In this document: one piece after another, positions 35,217-44,139 of the stretch
Layout: each line of letters opens with the position of its first letter
Position numbering within the stretch: the first letter of the stretch is position 1
From: Endozoicomonas sp. ISHI1
GTDB taxonomy: Bacteria; Pseudomonadota; Gammaproteobacteria; Pseudomonadales; Endozoicomonadaceae
Reading direction: 5' to 3'
NCBI RefSeq assembly: GCF_024606225.1
Contig: NZ_JAGRPU010000001.1
Location: forward strand, 372,001-436,000
Length of the DNA stretch: 64,000 bases
Notes under the pieces: generated by a model
The model's input: only the letters and a program-made list of their open reading frames with translations
The model's database searches: none
What the model was told of the DNA's origin: nothing
Program-made: the position numbers and the translations under genes

Positions 35217-35823
35217 CCTGTAATAGAGATAATAGACGCAATGGATGTCATGGTTTACACGGTCAAAGAATTTCTCAAGGTCAAGTTCTACTACTCAGCG
35301 GTAGCCCGTCTCCGCATAGCCCCGAGCTTGTAGTGCCTGCCCCGCTTTTCATCCCGGCCTAAACCCGTAGCTGTTGTTCGAGAATGTGTTTTCAAAGCTG
35401 GGACTTAACTATTGGTGTAAGGCTCATTGTACCAATCTGTCCAGCACTGTCGGAATACCCAGTTGCCGCTTCCCTCAATCTGATTTAGGTATTTCTACCT
35501 TGCGCATAGGCTGAGGCAATGGCTGCCATTAACTTTGGCTTCCCTGTGTTCGGGCCAATGTAATTTCAGGTAGCTTTTCAATTCCGTTACCGTCATTCGT
35601 TCACTCCCGAAGCGCCTTTGCTGCGCAGCACCCGATCGAAAGCCCGTTTCATGTTTGATCGGTCTAATACCGCCGTTGGTAGATCTAACGACTCCTCATG
35701 GAAGTTCTCCGTGCCCGCCGTGACGTTTGCCGCCTCTGCTGCATACTCACACGGATACCGTCCGTACCCCTTTGCACAGTGTGTCTGCACCTCAACAGAC
35801 TTTACTGCTGCTCCTGTCGTCAT
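35217..35823 (-). pseudogene. ltrA: group II intron reverse transcriptase, truncated and frameshifted
   Basis: The minus strand encodes, in broken frames: NVTAGTENFHEESLDL, AVLDRSNMKRAFDRV, then MTVTELKSYLKLHWPEHRE, PQPMRKVEIPKSD, RQLGIPTVLDRLVQ, LSPALKTHS and ELDLEKFFDRVNHDI. These are the ordered RT0-RT3 motifs of intron-encoded LtrA proteins. After RT3 the gene ends abruptly at about 35217; the catalytic YxDD, maturase and endonuclease parts are missing. Several stops (for example in PKSD, VQ and ALHQ) confirm it is dead. Confidence 0.85.
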
Positions 35824-36264
35824 CTAGAGTTCGGCTCCCAATCCATTCAACCTGTTCAGTCCTTCAGCTTGCGCTAACAAACCTACTACGGCTTCTGCTG
35901 CCCCACACCAATGCCTCACGACACTGGTAGCCTGAGGCAGGATGACAGACCTCCCGAGGTAATGCGCATTACCTTCCTACCTATACCCGCCGCATATACG
36001 TCCGCAGTTTCCGTGCAAGTATTGGGCTTTGAAGATATTTGCCTTTTACTTACTGCGACCGCCTCCTATGCGATTTCTGTACGTCAGGTCAGTGCTTTGC
36101 CTACAGCTTTCTTCAGATTCCACCTCACGATGGACACCCCTGCCGTTCGGCTAATCATTCATTCCCCTAACCGGGCTGGATGACTTTCACCACCAAGTCA
36201 TCCAGCCTCAAACCATACGTACTGGAACAGCGCCAGTTGGCGCTACGCGCAATACTCGGCGCAC
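35217..36264 (-). mobile_element. truncated group IIC intron
   Basis: On the minus strand the element opens with GTGCGCCGAGTATTGCG at 36264 and keeps domain I pieces typical of group IIC introns: GGGTGTCC, GTGGAATCTGAAGAAAGC and ACCTCGGGAGGTCTG. These match the corresponding parts of the Oceanobacillus iheyensis IIC intron. The reverse transcriptase remnant follows from 35823. Domains V and VI and the 3' splice site are not visible, so the 3' end is lost. It lies immediately after the T run of the phospholipase terminator, the insertion preference of IIC introns. Confidence 0.8.
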
Positions 36265-36292
36265 AAAAACAAAGGTTACCCCGAGGTAACCT
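36265..36292 (-). terminator. terminator of the phospholipase C gene
   Basis: AGGTTACC and its complement form an 8-bp stem with a TCGG loop (minus strand), followed by TTGTTTTT. It begins 22 bp past the stop codon. The group IIC intron starts on the very next base. Confidence 0.8.
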
Positions 36293-36313
36293 CTGAACTC
36301 TCAATGAGTTTTA

Positions 36314-38434
36314 TCACCCCATCAAAGGATCTGAAACGCCATGAGTACCGTTTTCAACCCGGCCACAATAACGCCTGAACGTATCACTCGCTTCAACGCT
36401 TACTTCCAGCTCATACCAATTGGATGCGGGCTTGATAAACTGTTCTACAGACGCTTTGCCACCGGCTTCCAGAGTTACAGTTTTCTGGTTACCTGGCTCG
36501 TAGGCTGAAAAGTCTACAGTCACCTGCTTCTGCGTATTACTATGGTTTTCCAGCTTGACCAGAACCGAAGGCGTTTCCTGGTTGACTCCATAACATACAG
36601 AGACTTCCTGGTTGTGCTCCTGCTCGCAGGTTCCTTTAAACTGACGATGAAAACCATTAGCAGAGAGAACCCACAAGTCATATTTATTGTCGAGCGATGC
36701 TGACCATGTTACCCGTAAGGTATCCCCGGCTCCAACCACAAAACGCTTAGGTATCTCTTCCAGATTCAGTTGATCGTAGACATGGATCACCGCGCCCTGC
36801 TGACCGCTGTTTGTCATAGTCAGTACAACAGAGAACTGGTCAATATCCACTAACGCATTGACGTGCAACTCATAAGGAAGAGCTCGGGAAGGTCGGATAC
36901 CTGCATTTGCGACGGGCGGTAGCTGGTCCGCTTCAGCCGGTGGATTAATCTGCGGCTTTAGTTGCTGAAAAAATCTTATCCTATCAGCTTTACTTTTAGT
37001 CATTTCCGGCAGCAGTGGCAATGGCTCGTCATTCGGGTTTTCAAAATTAAACGCAGATAATAAATCACCACAGACTGCACGACGGAAGGGTGTGATATTC
37101 TCCTCGATCACTCCAAACCTCTTTTCCAGAAACTGTAATACCGAGGTATGATCGAACACCTGCGAGTTAACCCAGCCTCCCCGGCTCCATGGCGAAACAA
37201 TTAATGCCGGAACCCTTGGACCGGGACCATAAGCCTGATTATCAGTATGATACTCCCCGGTTGTATCAACAGTACTTTCGCCTTGAAAAGCTCCCTCACT
37301 CAGAGCAGGCGGGCAAGGTGGAGGCATATGGTCAAAGAAACCATCATTTTCATCAAAGTTGATAATCAGTACTGTTTTACTCCAGGTTTCCGGGTCACTG
37401 GTTAATGCGTCCAGGACTTCCTGAGTGTACCAGCCTCCCTGTACCGGCGAGGAAGGCCCGGGGTGCTCAGAATAGGTCGCTGGCGCTATAATCCATGACA
37501 CTTGTGGCAAAGTCTTATTTTCAATATCCATTTTAAAACTTTCCAGAAAACCACCGTCATCCATCGTATTGGCGACGCCTTTCAGCAAAGGACTGATGTT
37601 GTCATCATCTTCCGTCCATTTTGGATAGGGCTTGCCATTGGATTGATTCCCTTTTAATTCATTGGCCTCCCGGTACTGTCTAAAGCCGGCCAGAGGATTA
37701 TCCGTAAAATTATCAGGTAAATTCTGATATATCCTCCAACGAACACCTGCCTGTTCCAAACGCTCGGGATAGGTTGTCCATGTGTAGCCTTCACCGGACG
37801 AGCCAAGGCTATCATAATCATTAAAAATGGCGGGTGGGTTGGGGTCCAGTTCATGATGATTAGTCCCCGTCCAATGAAATAGCCGGTTAGGGTTGGTTCC
37901 CCCATGAAATGAGCAATAGTATTCATCACAGACAGTAAAAGCATCAGCCAAGGCAAACTGAAAAGGTAATTCAGCCTCAGTGTAGTAGCCCATAGACTGC
38001 TCTTTTTTGTGGGTGGGCCAATCACTCATGCGTCCCATATCCCAGGCATCCTGGGCATCCGGGAACGTATGTGGCGTGCCATTCACACGCTGTGCATTAC
38101 CTTGCTTCGCATCCAGATGATAGGGATAAATAAATCGGTTACTCCACCCTTTCACGTATTTTTGCTTCCAGACATCACCATACACCGTAGGAGCAGGATG
38201 GCGATCAGCAAAACCACGAACCCCTGCCAACTTCCCAAAATAGTGGTCAAAAGCCCGGTTTTCCTGCATCAATATAACCACATGCTCCACATCATTGATG
38301 TTGCCGTGGACATTATTTGCCGGAATGGATAGAGCCTTCACAATGGAAGGTGGAAGCAACCCTGAAGCTGTCACGCCAGTTAATCCGACACCTGACGCCT
38401 TTAAAAACTGACGACGACTCAACGAATTTTTCAT
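36314..38434 (-). CDS. phosphocholine-type phospholipase C (PlcH/PlcN family)
   Basis: A 706-residue exported enzyme of the phosphoesterase superfamily that cleaves phosphatidylcholine-like head groups. The N terminus is a twin-arginine signal (SRRQFLKASG, hydrophobic to about residue 35). Catalytic-domain motifs include HVVILMQENRAFDHYFG, EYYCSFHGGTNPNRL, VLIINFDENDGFFDH and VFDHTSVLQFLEKRFG. Two DUF756 modules follow at about 510-600 and 610-700. Tat export and then type II secretion is the known route for Pseudomonas PlcH, and this genome has the xcp-like system 2 kb away. It follows a small lipoprotein gene by 23 bp. Confidence 0.9.
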   Translation of the reverse strand: MKNSLSRRQFLKASGVGLTGVTASGLLPPSIVKALSIPANNVHGNINDVEHVVILMQENRAFDHYFGKLAGVRGFADRHPAPTVYGDVWKQKYVKGWSNRFIYPYHLDAKQGNAQRVNGTPHTFPDAQDAWDMGRMSDWPTHKKEQSMGYYTEAELPFQFALADAFTVCDEYYCSFHGGTNPNRLFHWTGTNHHELDPNPPAIFNDYDSLGSSGEGYTWTTYPERLEQAGVRWRIYQNLPDNFTDNPLAGFRQYREANELKGNQSNGKPYPKWTEDDDNISPLLKGVANTMDDGGFLESFKMDIENKTLPQVSWIIAPATYSEHPGPSSPVQGGWYTQEVLDALTSDPETWSKTVLIINFDENDGFFDHMPPPCPPALSEGAFQGESTVDTTGEYHTDNQAYGPGPRVPALIVSPWSRGGWVNSQVFDHTSVLQFLEKRFGVIEENITPFRRAVCGDLLSAFNFENPNDEPLPLLPEMTKSKADRIRFFQQLKPQINPPAEADQLPPVANAGIRPSRALPYELHVNALVDIDQFSVVLTMTNSGQQGAVIHVYDQLNLEEIPKRFVVGAGDTLRVTWSASLDNKYDLWVLSANGFHRQFKGTCEQEHNQEVSVCYGVNQETPSVLVKLENHSNTQKQVTVDFSAYEPGNQKTVTLEAGGKASVEQFIKPASNWYELEVSVEASDTFRRYCGRVENGTHGVSDPLMG

Positions 38435-38457
38435 AATAAACTGATTGCCTTTACTAT

Positions 38458-38580
38458 TTACTCAACCGGGCAGTGGTATTCACTGGTATTATTATCACCA
38501 CTGTTGGACTCTGCTTCATCGTCACAGCCACTTAGCAATAGTGTAAAAACAATCAGAGGTATCACACTCAGAACTCTCAC
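38458..38580 (-). CDS. 40-residue lipoprotein
   Basis: From a GTG at 38580 with AGGAG five bases upstream the frame reads MRVLSVIPLIVFTLLLSGC, a compact signal with a lipobox (LLSG-C). An acidic, Ser- and Asn-rich mature part follows (DDEAESNSGDNNTSEYHCPVE) with one further Cys. It is 23 bp upstream of the phospholipase gene on the same strand. It may tether or assist the enzyme, or be unrelated; its coupling is the only evidence. Confidence 0.6.
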   Translation of the reverse strand: MRVLSVIPLIVFTLLLSGCDDEAESNSGDNNTSEYHCPVE

Positions 38581-38820
38581 ACGGGCTCCTGTTTCTTGTA
38601 GGTTGTTTTTTTGTATGCACAGCCTAGAAAAGAAATAAGTCAGAGTAATGTTACAAGGGTGTCAGTTTCATGATGAATTAATGACGGCAGGGGGTGGTCC
38701 ACCGCTAGTGCCTTTGGCTCGTTATTGACCTCTGTGTCATTTTCCGAGCCAGATTGTCTGCAGAGCCATTTTAGCGTCTATAGTTACAGCTCCTTACAAA
38801 TAAGTCAGCAGGTGTTCCCG

Positions 38821-39648
38821 GTGCGACAAGCTTTGTCAGTACTGATTGTTATGACGATGGTGCGACCGGTTATGGCACTGACACCGGGAGGTTTGTTCCC
38901 TCAGTTTCTGTGGATCGTTGACCATGATTACCATGCTACTCCCTATTACAGGAATGCAGGTTACATCAGCTACGTGAAGTCATTTAAAGGTGAAGCTAAG
39001 GAAAATTTCTACTTATCATCGCTGAATATTCTTGTTCAGCCGCCCGAAATCAAAGGTACTACCTCTGTTGTCTCTGTTGGCCTGCCAGGTACCTCGGTTA
39101 CTTACCGATTTGATGCTGTTCCAATGGTATGGTTTCCTCCTGAGTCTCTGGAAAAAGCCTCGTTCAGCTGGTCTGCCGATGGGCAGTCTCTTTTCGTCAA
39201 ACGGTCATTATCGGAGCGTACATCGGACAAATCTATTACCAGGATCGAATTTGAATATTCAGGCTGTCTCAGCAGCGTCTTCACTAAAGATGTTCTGAAG
39301 CATCTGTTTACAAGGTATAACAGTATCAACCCTGAACTCTTCAATTTTGTTGCCTTTCCGGCTTCTGGTGAAAGGCGCGGTGGTAGAAGAGGTGGCATAA
39401 TCTTTGGTGAATTGAGGGAAGAGCCAATCTCTGGCTGTACAGCGCTTGATGTATCCCGGAATGCCCCTGACGCCAACTCAAATCCACTGCATCCAGATTA
39501 TAAACCTCGCCGCTCAGGGATTCTGCCCCCTCTGGATTACGAGCCAAAAGTAAAGAATCTCTCTTCGGAACAACGGCCTGAACTGCCGAAAAAATACGCT
39601 TCACTTCCTCCAATTAAGAAGGAACGTAACATGTCAGCCATCCAATAA
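38821..39648 (+). CDS. hypothetical exported protein
   Basis: From the GTG at 38821 the 275-residue protein opens with MRQALSVLIVMTMVRPVMA, a plausible signal peptide cleaved before LTPGG. The frame is open back to a TTG at 38725, which would bury the signal. The mature part has no family I recognise: YHATPYYRNAGYISYVKS, a beta-rich middle, an Arg/Gly run (GERRGGRRGG) and a Pro- and Lys-rich tail (YKPRRSGILPPLDYEPK). It is divergent from the lipoprotein and phospholipase genes. Confidence 0.55.
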   Translation: MRQALSVLIVMTMVRPVMALTPGGLFPQFLWIVDHDYHATPYYRNAGYISYVKSFKGEAKENFYLSSLNILVQPPEIKGTTSVVSVGLPGTSVTYRFDAVPMVWFPPESLEKASFSWSADGQSLFVKRSLSERTSDKSITRIEFEYSGCLSSVFTKDVLKHLFTRYNSINPELFNFVAFPASGERRGGRRGGIIFGELREEPISGCTALDVSRNAPDANSNPLHPDYKPRRSGILPPLDYEPKVKNLSSEQRPELPKKYASLPPIKKERNMSAIQ

Positions 39649-39816
39649 TTTGATTAACCGAACCGTTTAATCGTTTTTCTCCCGTTTCACACTCTTAGCG
39701 CTACAGCAGGAGATCTCAGAACAGAGATTTATAAGAAGTTTAATACTGGCTTGACTCCGTAATTATCACTGAATGACTGATTTCGATGGCAAAGATAGAC
39801 TAGTATTGCCGTATAT
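39649..39816. other. convergent gap between the exported protein and sirtuin genes
   Basis: About 170 bases with no gene. I see no clear terminator for either side. Confidence 0.3.
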
Positions 39817-40518
39817 CTATCCCAACAATGCATTAAAGAATTCAGGAACCAATTCAGTGGCAGGCCCGGTAAGACTCCGATCAAACCGTGAGGCGTGGTA
39901 ACCGGGCTCAAGATTCAACTCAACGGTCTCGGCGCCCGCGGCCTTAGCTTCTGCAAAAAAACCGGCAGCAGGATACACATTACCCGAAGTTCCGATGGAA
40001 ACGAAAAGGTCACATTGCGATAGAGCTTTATAGATGCGATCCATCTGCAAAGGCATTTCGCCAAACCAGACAATGTGAGGCCGCAGATTACCTGCCTGAA
40101 GACAACATGGGCAGAGTGTTTCGGTAGTAAGATCATCATGCCAGTCAAAAACCTGTTCTGTATCCTGACAACTGGCTTTATAAAGCTCACCATGCATATG
40201 AATCAGGTTCTGACTGCCCGCCCGGGAATGCAAATCGTCAACGTTCTGGGTGACCAGCAGAAACTCGCCATCATAGGATTTTTCGAAGTCTGACAAAGCC
40301 TTGTGAGCAGCATTGCAAACTACTTCAGTCAGTTGTTGACGTCTGTCATTGTAAAAAGCCTGCACCAAAGCCGGATTGCGATTATAACCTTCCGGCGTGG
40401 CGACCTCTTCAACCGGATGATTTTCCCAAAGGCCATCACTGGCCCTGAAAGTACGAATACCCGACTCGGCAGAAATACCGGCACCGGTCAGAACAACAAT
40501 AGATGGGTAATTGTGCAT
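39817..40518 (-). CDS. cobB: NAD-dependent protein deacylase, sirtuin family
   Basis: CobB removes acetyl, succinyl and related groups from lysines using NAD. The 233-residue protein shows the NAD site [20 protein letters not shown], the [14 protein letters not shown] motif, the catalytic His (HMHGELYK), zinc-site cysteines (SCQDTEQ, CPCC) and VWFGEMP. It lacks one of the four canonical zinc cysteines in the usual place. The Tyr/Arg residues of class III (desuccinylase) sirtuins occur in the segment after RASDGLW ([16 protein letters not shown]). Confidence 0.94.
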   Translation of the reverse strand: MHNYPSIVVLTGAGISAESGIRTFRASDGLWENHPVEEVATPEGYNRNPALVQAFYNDRRQQLTEVVCNAAHKALSDFEKSYDGEFLLVTQNVDDLHSRAGSQNLIHMHGELYKASCQDTEQVFDWHDDLTTETLCPCCLQAGNLRPHIVWFGEMPLQMDRIYKALSQCDLFVSIGTSGNVYPAAGFFAEAKAAGAETVELNLEPGYHASRFDRSLTGPATELVPEFFNALLG

Positions 40519-40558
40519 GAGTTTTTGATCAATAGTAAATTGAATTCTTTATCTTCCC

Positions 40559-40592
40559 AGAAGCCTGAATTTCTGTTGGCATTCAGACTTCT
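40559..40592 (-). terminator. possible hairpin terminator of the DUF4139 gene
   Basis: AGAAGCCTGAAT pairs with ATTCAGACTTCT (one mismatch) around a short loop, 15 bp past the stop codon of the DUF4139 gene. There is no T run on the minus strand. Confidence 0.4.
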
Positions 40593-40606
40593 GATCTTTA
40601 CCGGTA

Positions 40607-42001
40607 TTACCGGGAGTACACCGAGGTATAAGAAAGCGTTTTGTTGCTTTTAGCAGGAACTTTAACCTTGATGGTATCAGTCTGCTGCAGAGCACCGCCT
40701 TTCACGTCCTCCAACTTAATCAGAGAATGATCGCGATCTGTCATCATCAGGGTCACCTCTTCATCACTGTCGTTGAATACAACGGTCTGCCAGCGACTAA
40801 TAAGCTCCTTCTCCCGTTGTTGACTATCAACGCGCTTTCTCTCAACCCTTACGGTCAGGGCTTCACCCATGGCAAGATGAGCATAATCGCCTTTGGTGGT
40901 CTGAGGGATCATGGCATTACCGCTGATAATCACAGTGCCATCGCCGGTAGACTCAAGAATCCTCACCTCACCGGCAGGCAGATCACGCTCAGCCTTAAAG
41001 CGATAATTCAACCTGGGTCTTTGCAGATCAGAAGTTCTGCCTGAATATGAACGACCATTAACATCCAGCTGATAGTAGCGGTCAAGTGCTATTTGATCAT
41101 CCTTGTAGAGAGTCATCTGCTGCCAGGAGAACGGGGTCAGTTTCGTTTGGTCCTTCGGTAACGAGATCACCATGACCTCACCCACCCGCTGACTTTCCTG
41201 ACCGGGCGAAGCATTGGCAGAATCCATCCGCACCATCTTACGGGCATAGCCTACATTAGGCCGTCCCATATCTCCGGCCACCAGCTTGATATCTGCGTTG
41301 TTGTAGTCGGTTTCTGTGTTGTTGTTTAACAGAGCTGTCAGTTCAATACGGGCTTTTCCAGTGTCATCCAGAGTCATTCGATAGTGGCTTGAATAGCGAA
41401 TGGAAGGTGTAATGTAAGACAGACGCAACTGGTCGGTGCCGACAAGATCCGGAAAGCGTGCGATCAAACGAGTTTGATAGTCTTTTTCCAGGAACACCTG
41501 TTCGCGTGAGGCCAGCCTGATGCCTTGAGGATCATTCCAGTCAACCAGGTATTGTCGACCGTTACTGCCCTGAACCAGCCCCATTCCACTGTCGTAGGAG
41601 AGCAAGACACCCTGTACGGGAACATTCAGCCCACCCCCCACGAGTTCAACCGACTTGCCAACCAGCCGATGGTAAAGATGATCTCTATCCAACCCCCCTC
41701 TGTGCCAGATAAGGCTATCAGGAACCACACCTTGTTTGTCTGCGATGTATTCCAGTTCCAGGCTATCATCTTCCCAGTCATCGGCCATGCCCTCAACGAC
41801 TAATTTCCCTTCCGGTCCGGGAAGCACTTTGAACTGTTGACGAACCAGAGCTTTGTCTGGGTAGAGGGTTAAATGAGTACTGCTTGCATGGCCTACTTCC
41901 ACTCTTCCTGCCTGTTCATCCGCGGTCACCATATTGGCACTCATGGCCGTCAGCACAACAGCGCTACTCAGTATTCCGGTCAGATTGAATCTGGCTCTCA
42001 T
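40607..42001 (-). CDS. DUF4139 domain-containing exported protein
   Basis: The 464-residue protein has a signal peptide (about 1-27, cleaved near ANMVTADEQ). The bulk matches DUF4139, a beta-rich domain of unknown function: ITPSIRYSSHYRMTLDDTG, ALLNNNTETDYNNADIKLVAG, FSWQQMTLYKDDQIALDRYYQLDV, and a C-terminal repeat ending ETLSYTSV-like (NKTLSYTSVYSR). It is probably periplasmic or surface-linked. It is monocistronic, upstream of cobB. Confidence 0.8.
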   Translation of the reverse strand: MRARFNLTGILSSAVVLTAMSANMVTADEQAGRVEVGHASSTHLTLYPDKALVRQQFKVLPGPEGKLVVEGMADDWEDDSLELEYIADKQGVVPDSLIWHRGGLDRDHLYHRLVGKSVELVGGGLNVPVQGVLLSYDSGMGLVQGSNGRQYLVDWNDPQGIRLASREQVFLEKDYQTRLIARFPDLVGTDQLRLSYITPSIRYSSHYRMTLDDTGKARIELTALLNNNTETDYNNADIKLVAGDMGRPNVGYARKMVRMDSANASPGQESQRVGEVMVISLPKDQTKLTPFSWQQMTLYKDDQIALDRYYQLDVNGRSYSGRTSDLQRPRLNYRFKAERDLPAGEVRILESTGDGTVIISGNAMIPQTTKGDYAHLAMGEALTVRVERKRVDSQQREKELISRWQTVVFNDSDEEVTLMMTDRDHSLIKLEDVKGGALQQTDTIKVKVPAKSNKTLSYTSVYSR

Positions 42002-42172
42002 TATGACTTTCTCCCTTTAATGAGACACGGTGGGCTGATTGAGTCCGCCTGAATGCGTAACTTAGTGATCAGCCCGGATAGTGATGCAAAGCTTTCGAGG
42101 AGCATGCCCGTAAAATAGACCATAAATCAACTCCACGTTTTCTCAAACGGGAGCCGACAACATCATCGAGGA
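42002..42172. other. gap between DUF4139 and fabY genes
   Basis: About 170 bases. No gene seen. Sequence near 42126-42170 has no hairpin that I can support as the fabY terminator. Confidence 0.3.
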
Positions 42173-44014
42173 TCAGAAAGACCAGAAAGGATTATCCACT
42201 TGCAGATTCAGCGCATGGCCAAAGCCGGGCACTTTTATGTGTCGATCGTTGTAATCCAGATCGTCTCCACCGAGAACCCCTTCACCAAATTGATAAATAG
42301 GCTCTAGCTGACCGGAAAGCTGCGCAGACTCATACTCTTCCTGTCGATGGGAGGTACTTTCATAACCATGCTGCCAGGATGAAAGTGCCTGCTCGCCATG
42401 TTTGGCTTTCAACATATCTCGGGCTATATCAGGGCTCAGAACCAGCGCCGTAGCGTTGTTTCCCCCAAAACCCTTGGCGTTGATCAGCGACATGGCCATC
42501 TGTGATGGGCCCATCTCATTATGTTCCATGCTGATGTTGAGGTGTGAATGATGAACGTCTTCAGCAATACCGGAAATCGTTCGGATACCGGGAATGATGC
42601 CCCGGTGCCAGACACCCAGTGTTGACATCAGCTGATCACCAGCAGCCACACCAATAGAGTGACCCAGATAGCTCTTAACGGCTGTAACGGGCCAGTTATA
42701 CATACCAAAATGGCGGGCCGTTTCATTGAGAATATGGGATTCAGTCACCCGGTTTTGTGGGGTGCCGGTACCATGAGCCTGAACAAAACTTCTCTGTCTG
42801 ATAGCGTCTTCTCCCAAAATTGCCCTGCCCAGGGCAGCAGCTCTGGCAACAGTCAGGTAGTTTCCGGCGCCGGGAGATGAAATGGACTTCTTATAGCCGT
42901 CTGCGTTCACAAAAACGTCAGCCACCGCGCCCAGAATTTCAGCACCAGAGTCAAGCACCAGCTCATCATCCATCAAAATAAAGTATTGGGAAGATTCCGC
43001 AATGGTAAAACCGGCACTCTCTGCAAAAGGGCGACAGGCATTACGCCAGTCAGGGGGGGTACCTTCGGCAAGACCATCCAGCTTTCTCAAAGCATCGTCC
43101 GTAGCCAGAGCTCCCATGGTGCTGTAGCCATCCATGATTTCAGGTAAAAGCGGCGCTTCACTATTGCCAACGATCACTACCCGGCGCTTACCGGAACGAA
43201 TGTCGTTCACCGCCAGCTGCAGGTTATAAAGCAATGTTGCACAGGCTCCCATTGAGGTGCCAGTGTTACCCAGTGAACCCAGGATATAAGCGTTAATAAA
43301 ATCAGCGGACATTTCAGCGAAGCCCAGTGGGCACTGCTTGGAAGTCACCCTCTTACCCATCAAACGGGCTTTGAGCATGCCGCCATAACCGTTATAGTCG
43401 AGCTGGCTCATGGCACTTCCTGAATAGACAGCAATCTGTTCGGGAGACAATTTCTCTTTCAAGAGCAGCCAGTCCAGACCAGAGGACCGCATGGCATCCG
43501 ATGCCCCAAAAACCGTCATAGCCAGTGAGCGGGGATGATTTCTGGACTGATAAAGAACAGCAGGATCAAATCCGCTGGGCAACTGACCTGCGGCATTAAC
43601 AGTGCCTACCTTTGTCGAAGGCAACATCAGGGACTGCAGGCCGGAAAAACGGACTCTGACATTTCGGCCATCGGCCAGTTCATCTACCTGCCAGTTTTCC
43701 GGTAATGGTTCAGGTAGCCCAGACTTTGGCAGAATCAGTTCCGAGCCTGCTGCGGCTTCAAGGGACCGATGATAATACAGAGCATTATTATCAAACAGAT
43801 TGGTTTCGAGCTGCCTGATCAGGGTACCTGAAAGAATAGTGTCTGTCGGAGTGTCTTTATCCAAGCCCCTGAGCTGTGCGATAGCAGTCAACGTCTGCTG
43901 CTTGTGTTGAGCACCCAATTGATCAAATACCAGACGATGATAGCCATGAAACCCTGAACTTCGTCCCGCCGGACTGATGCCTCCCTGCGCGACAATGACC
44001 GGTAATCTGCTCAC
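42173..44014 (-). CDS. fabY: beta-ketoacyl-ACP synthase, FabY type
   Basis: FabY (PA5174 in Pseudomonas aeruginosa) starts fatty-acid synthesis by condensing acetyl-CoA with malonyl-ACP, in place of FabH. The 613-residue protein matches it along its length: SRLPVIVAQGGISPAGRSSG, SSGLDWLLLKEKLSPEQIAV, the active-site Cys in TSMGACATLLYN, the first catalytic His in HGTGTPQNRVTE and the second in SYLGHSIGVAAGD, and INAKGFGGNN. It starts at a GTG at 44014 after GGAG; the frame is open further to 44074. It is divergent from an AraC-type regulator and 1.3 kb from fabV. Confidence 0.88.
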   Translation of the reverse strand: MSRLPVIVAQGGISPAGRSSGFHGYHRLVFDQLGAQHKQQTLTAIAQLRGLDKDTPTDTILSGTLIRQLETNLFDNNALYYHRSLEAAAGSELILPKSGLPEPLPENWQVDELADGRNVRVRFSGLQSLMLPSTKVGTVNAAGQLPSGFDPAVLYQSRNHPRSLAMTVFGASDAMRSSGLDWLLLKEKLSPEQIAVYSGSAMSQLDYNGYGGMLKARLMGKRVTSKQCPLGFAEMSADFINAYILGSLGNTGTSMGACATLLYNLQLAVNDIRSGKRRVVIVGNSEAPLLPEIMDGYSTMGALATDDALRKLDGLAEGTPPDWRNACRPFAESAGFTIAESSQYFILMDDELVLDSGAEILGAVADVFVNADGYKKSISSPGAGNYLTVARAAALGRAILGEDAIRQRSFVQAHGTGTPQNRVTESHILNETARHFGMYNWPVTAVKSYLGHSIGVAAGDQLMSTLGVWHRGIIPGIRTISGIAEDVHHSHLNISMEHNEMGPSQMAMSLINAKGFGGNNATALVLSPDIARDMLKAKHGEQALSSWQHGYESTSHRQEEYESAQLSGQLEPIYQFGEGVLGGDDLDYNDRHIKVPGFGHALNLQVDNPFWSF

Positions 44015-44139
44015 GGTAACAACTCCATTTATATGAGGAATATCTCGGTAGTTTAATAGGACATTCATAAACACAACTGTACATTTATGCCAACCAACCT
44101 GATAATTACGTCACATCATCAGATTTCCAGGTCAGCTCT

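Noticed and set aside
35593..36183. Short plus- and minus-strand frames in the intron region
   Set aside because: They are pieces of the structured intron RNA and the broken reverse transcriptase, not separate genes.
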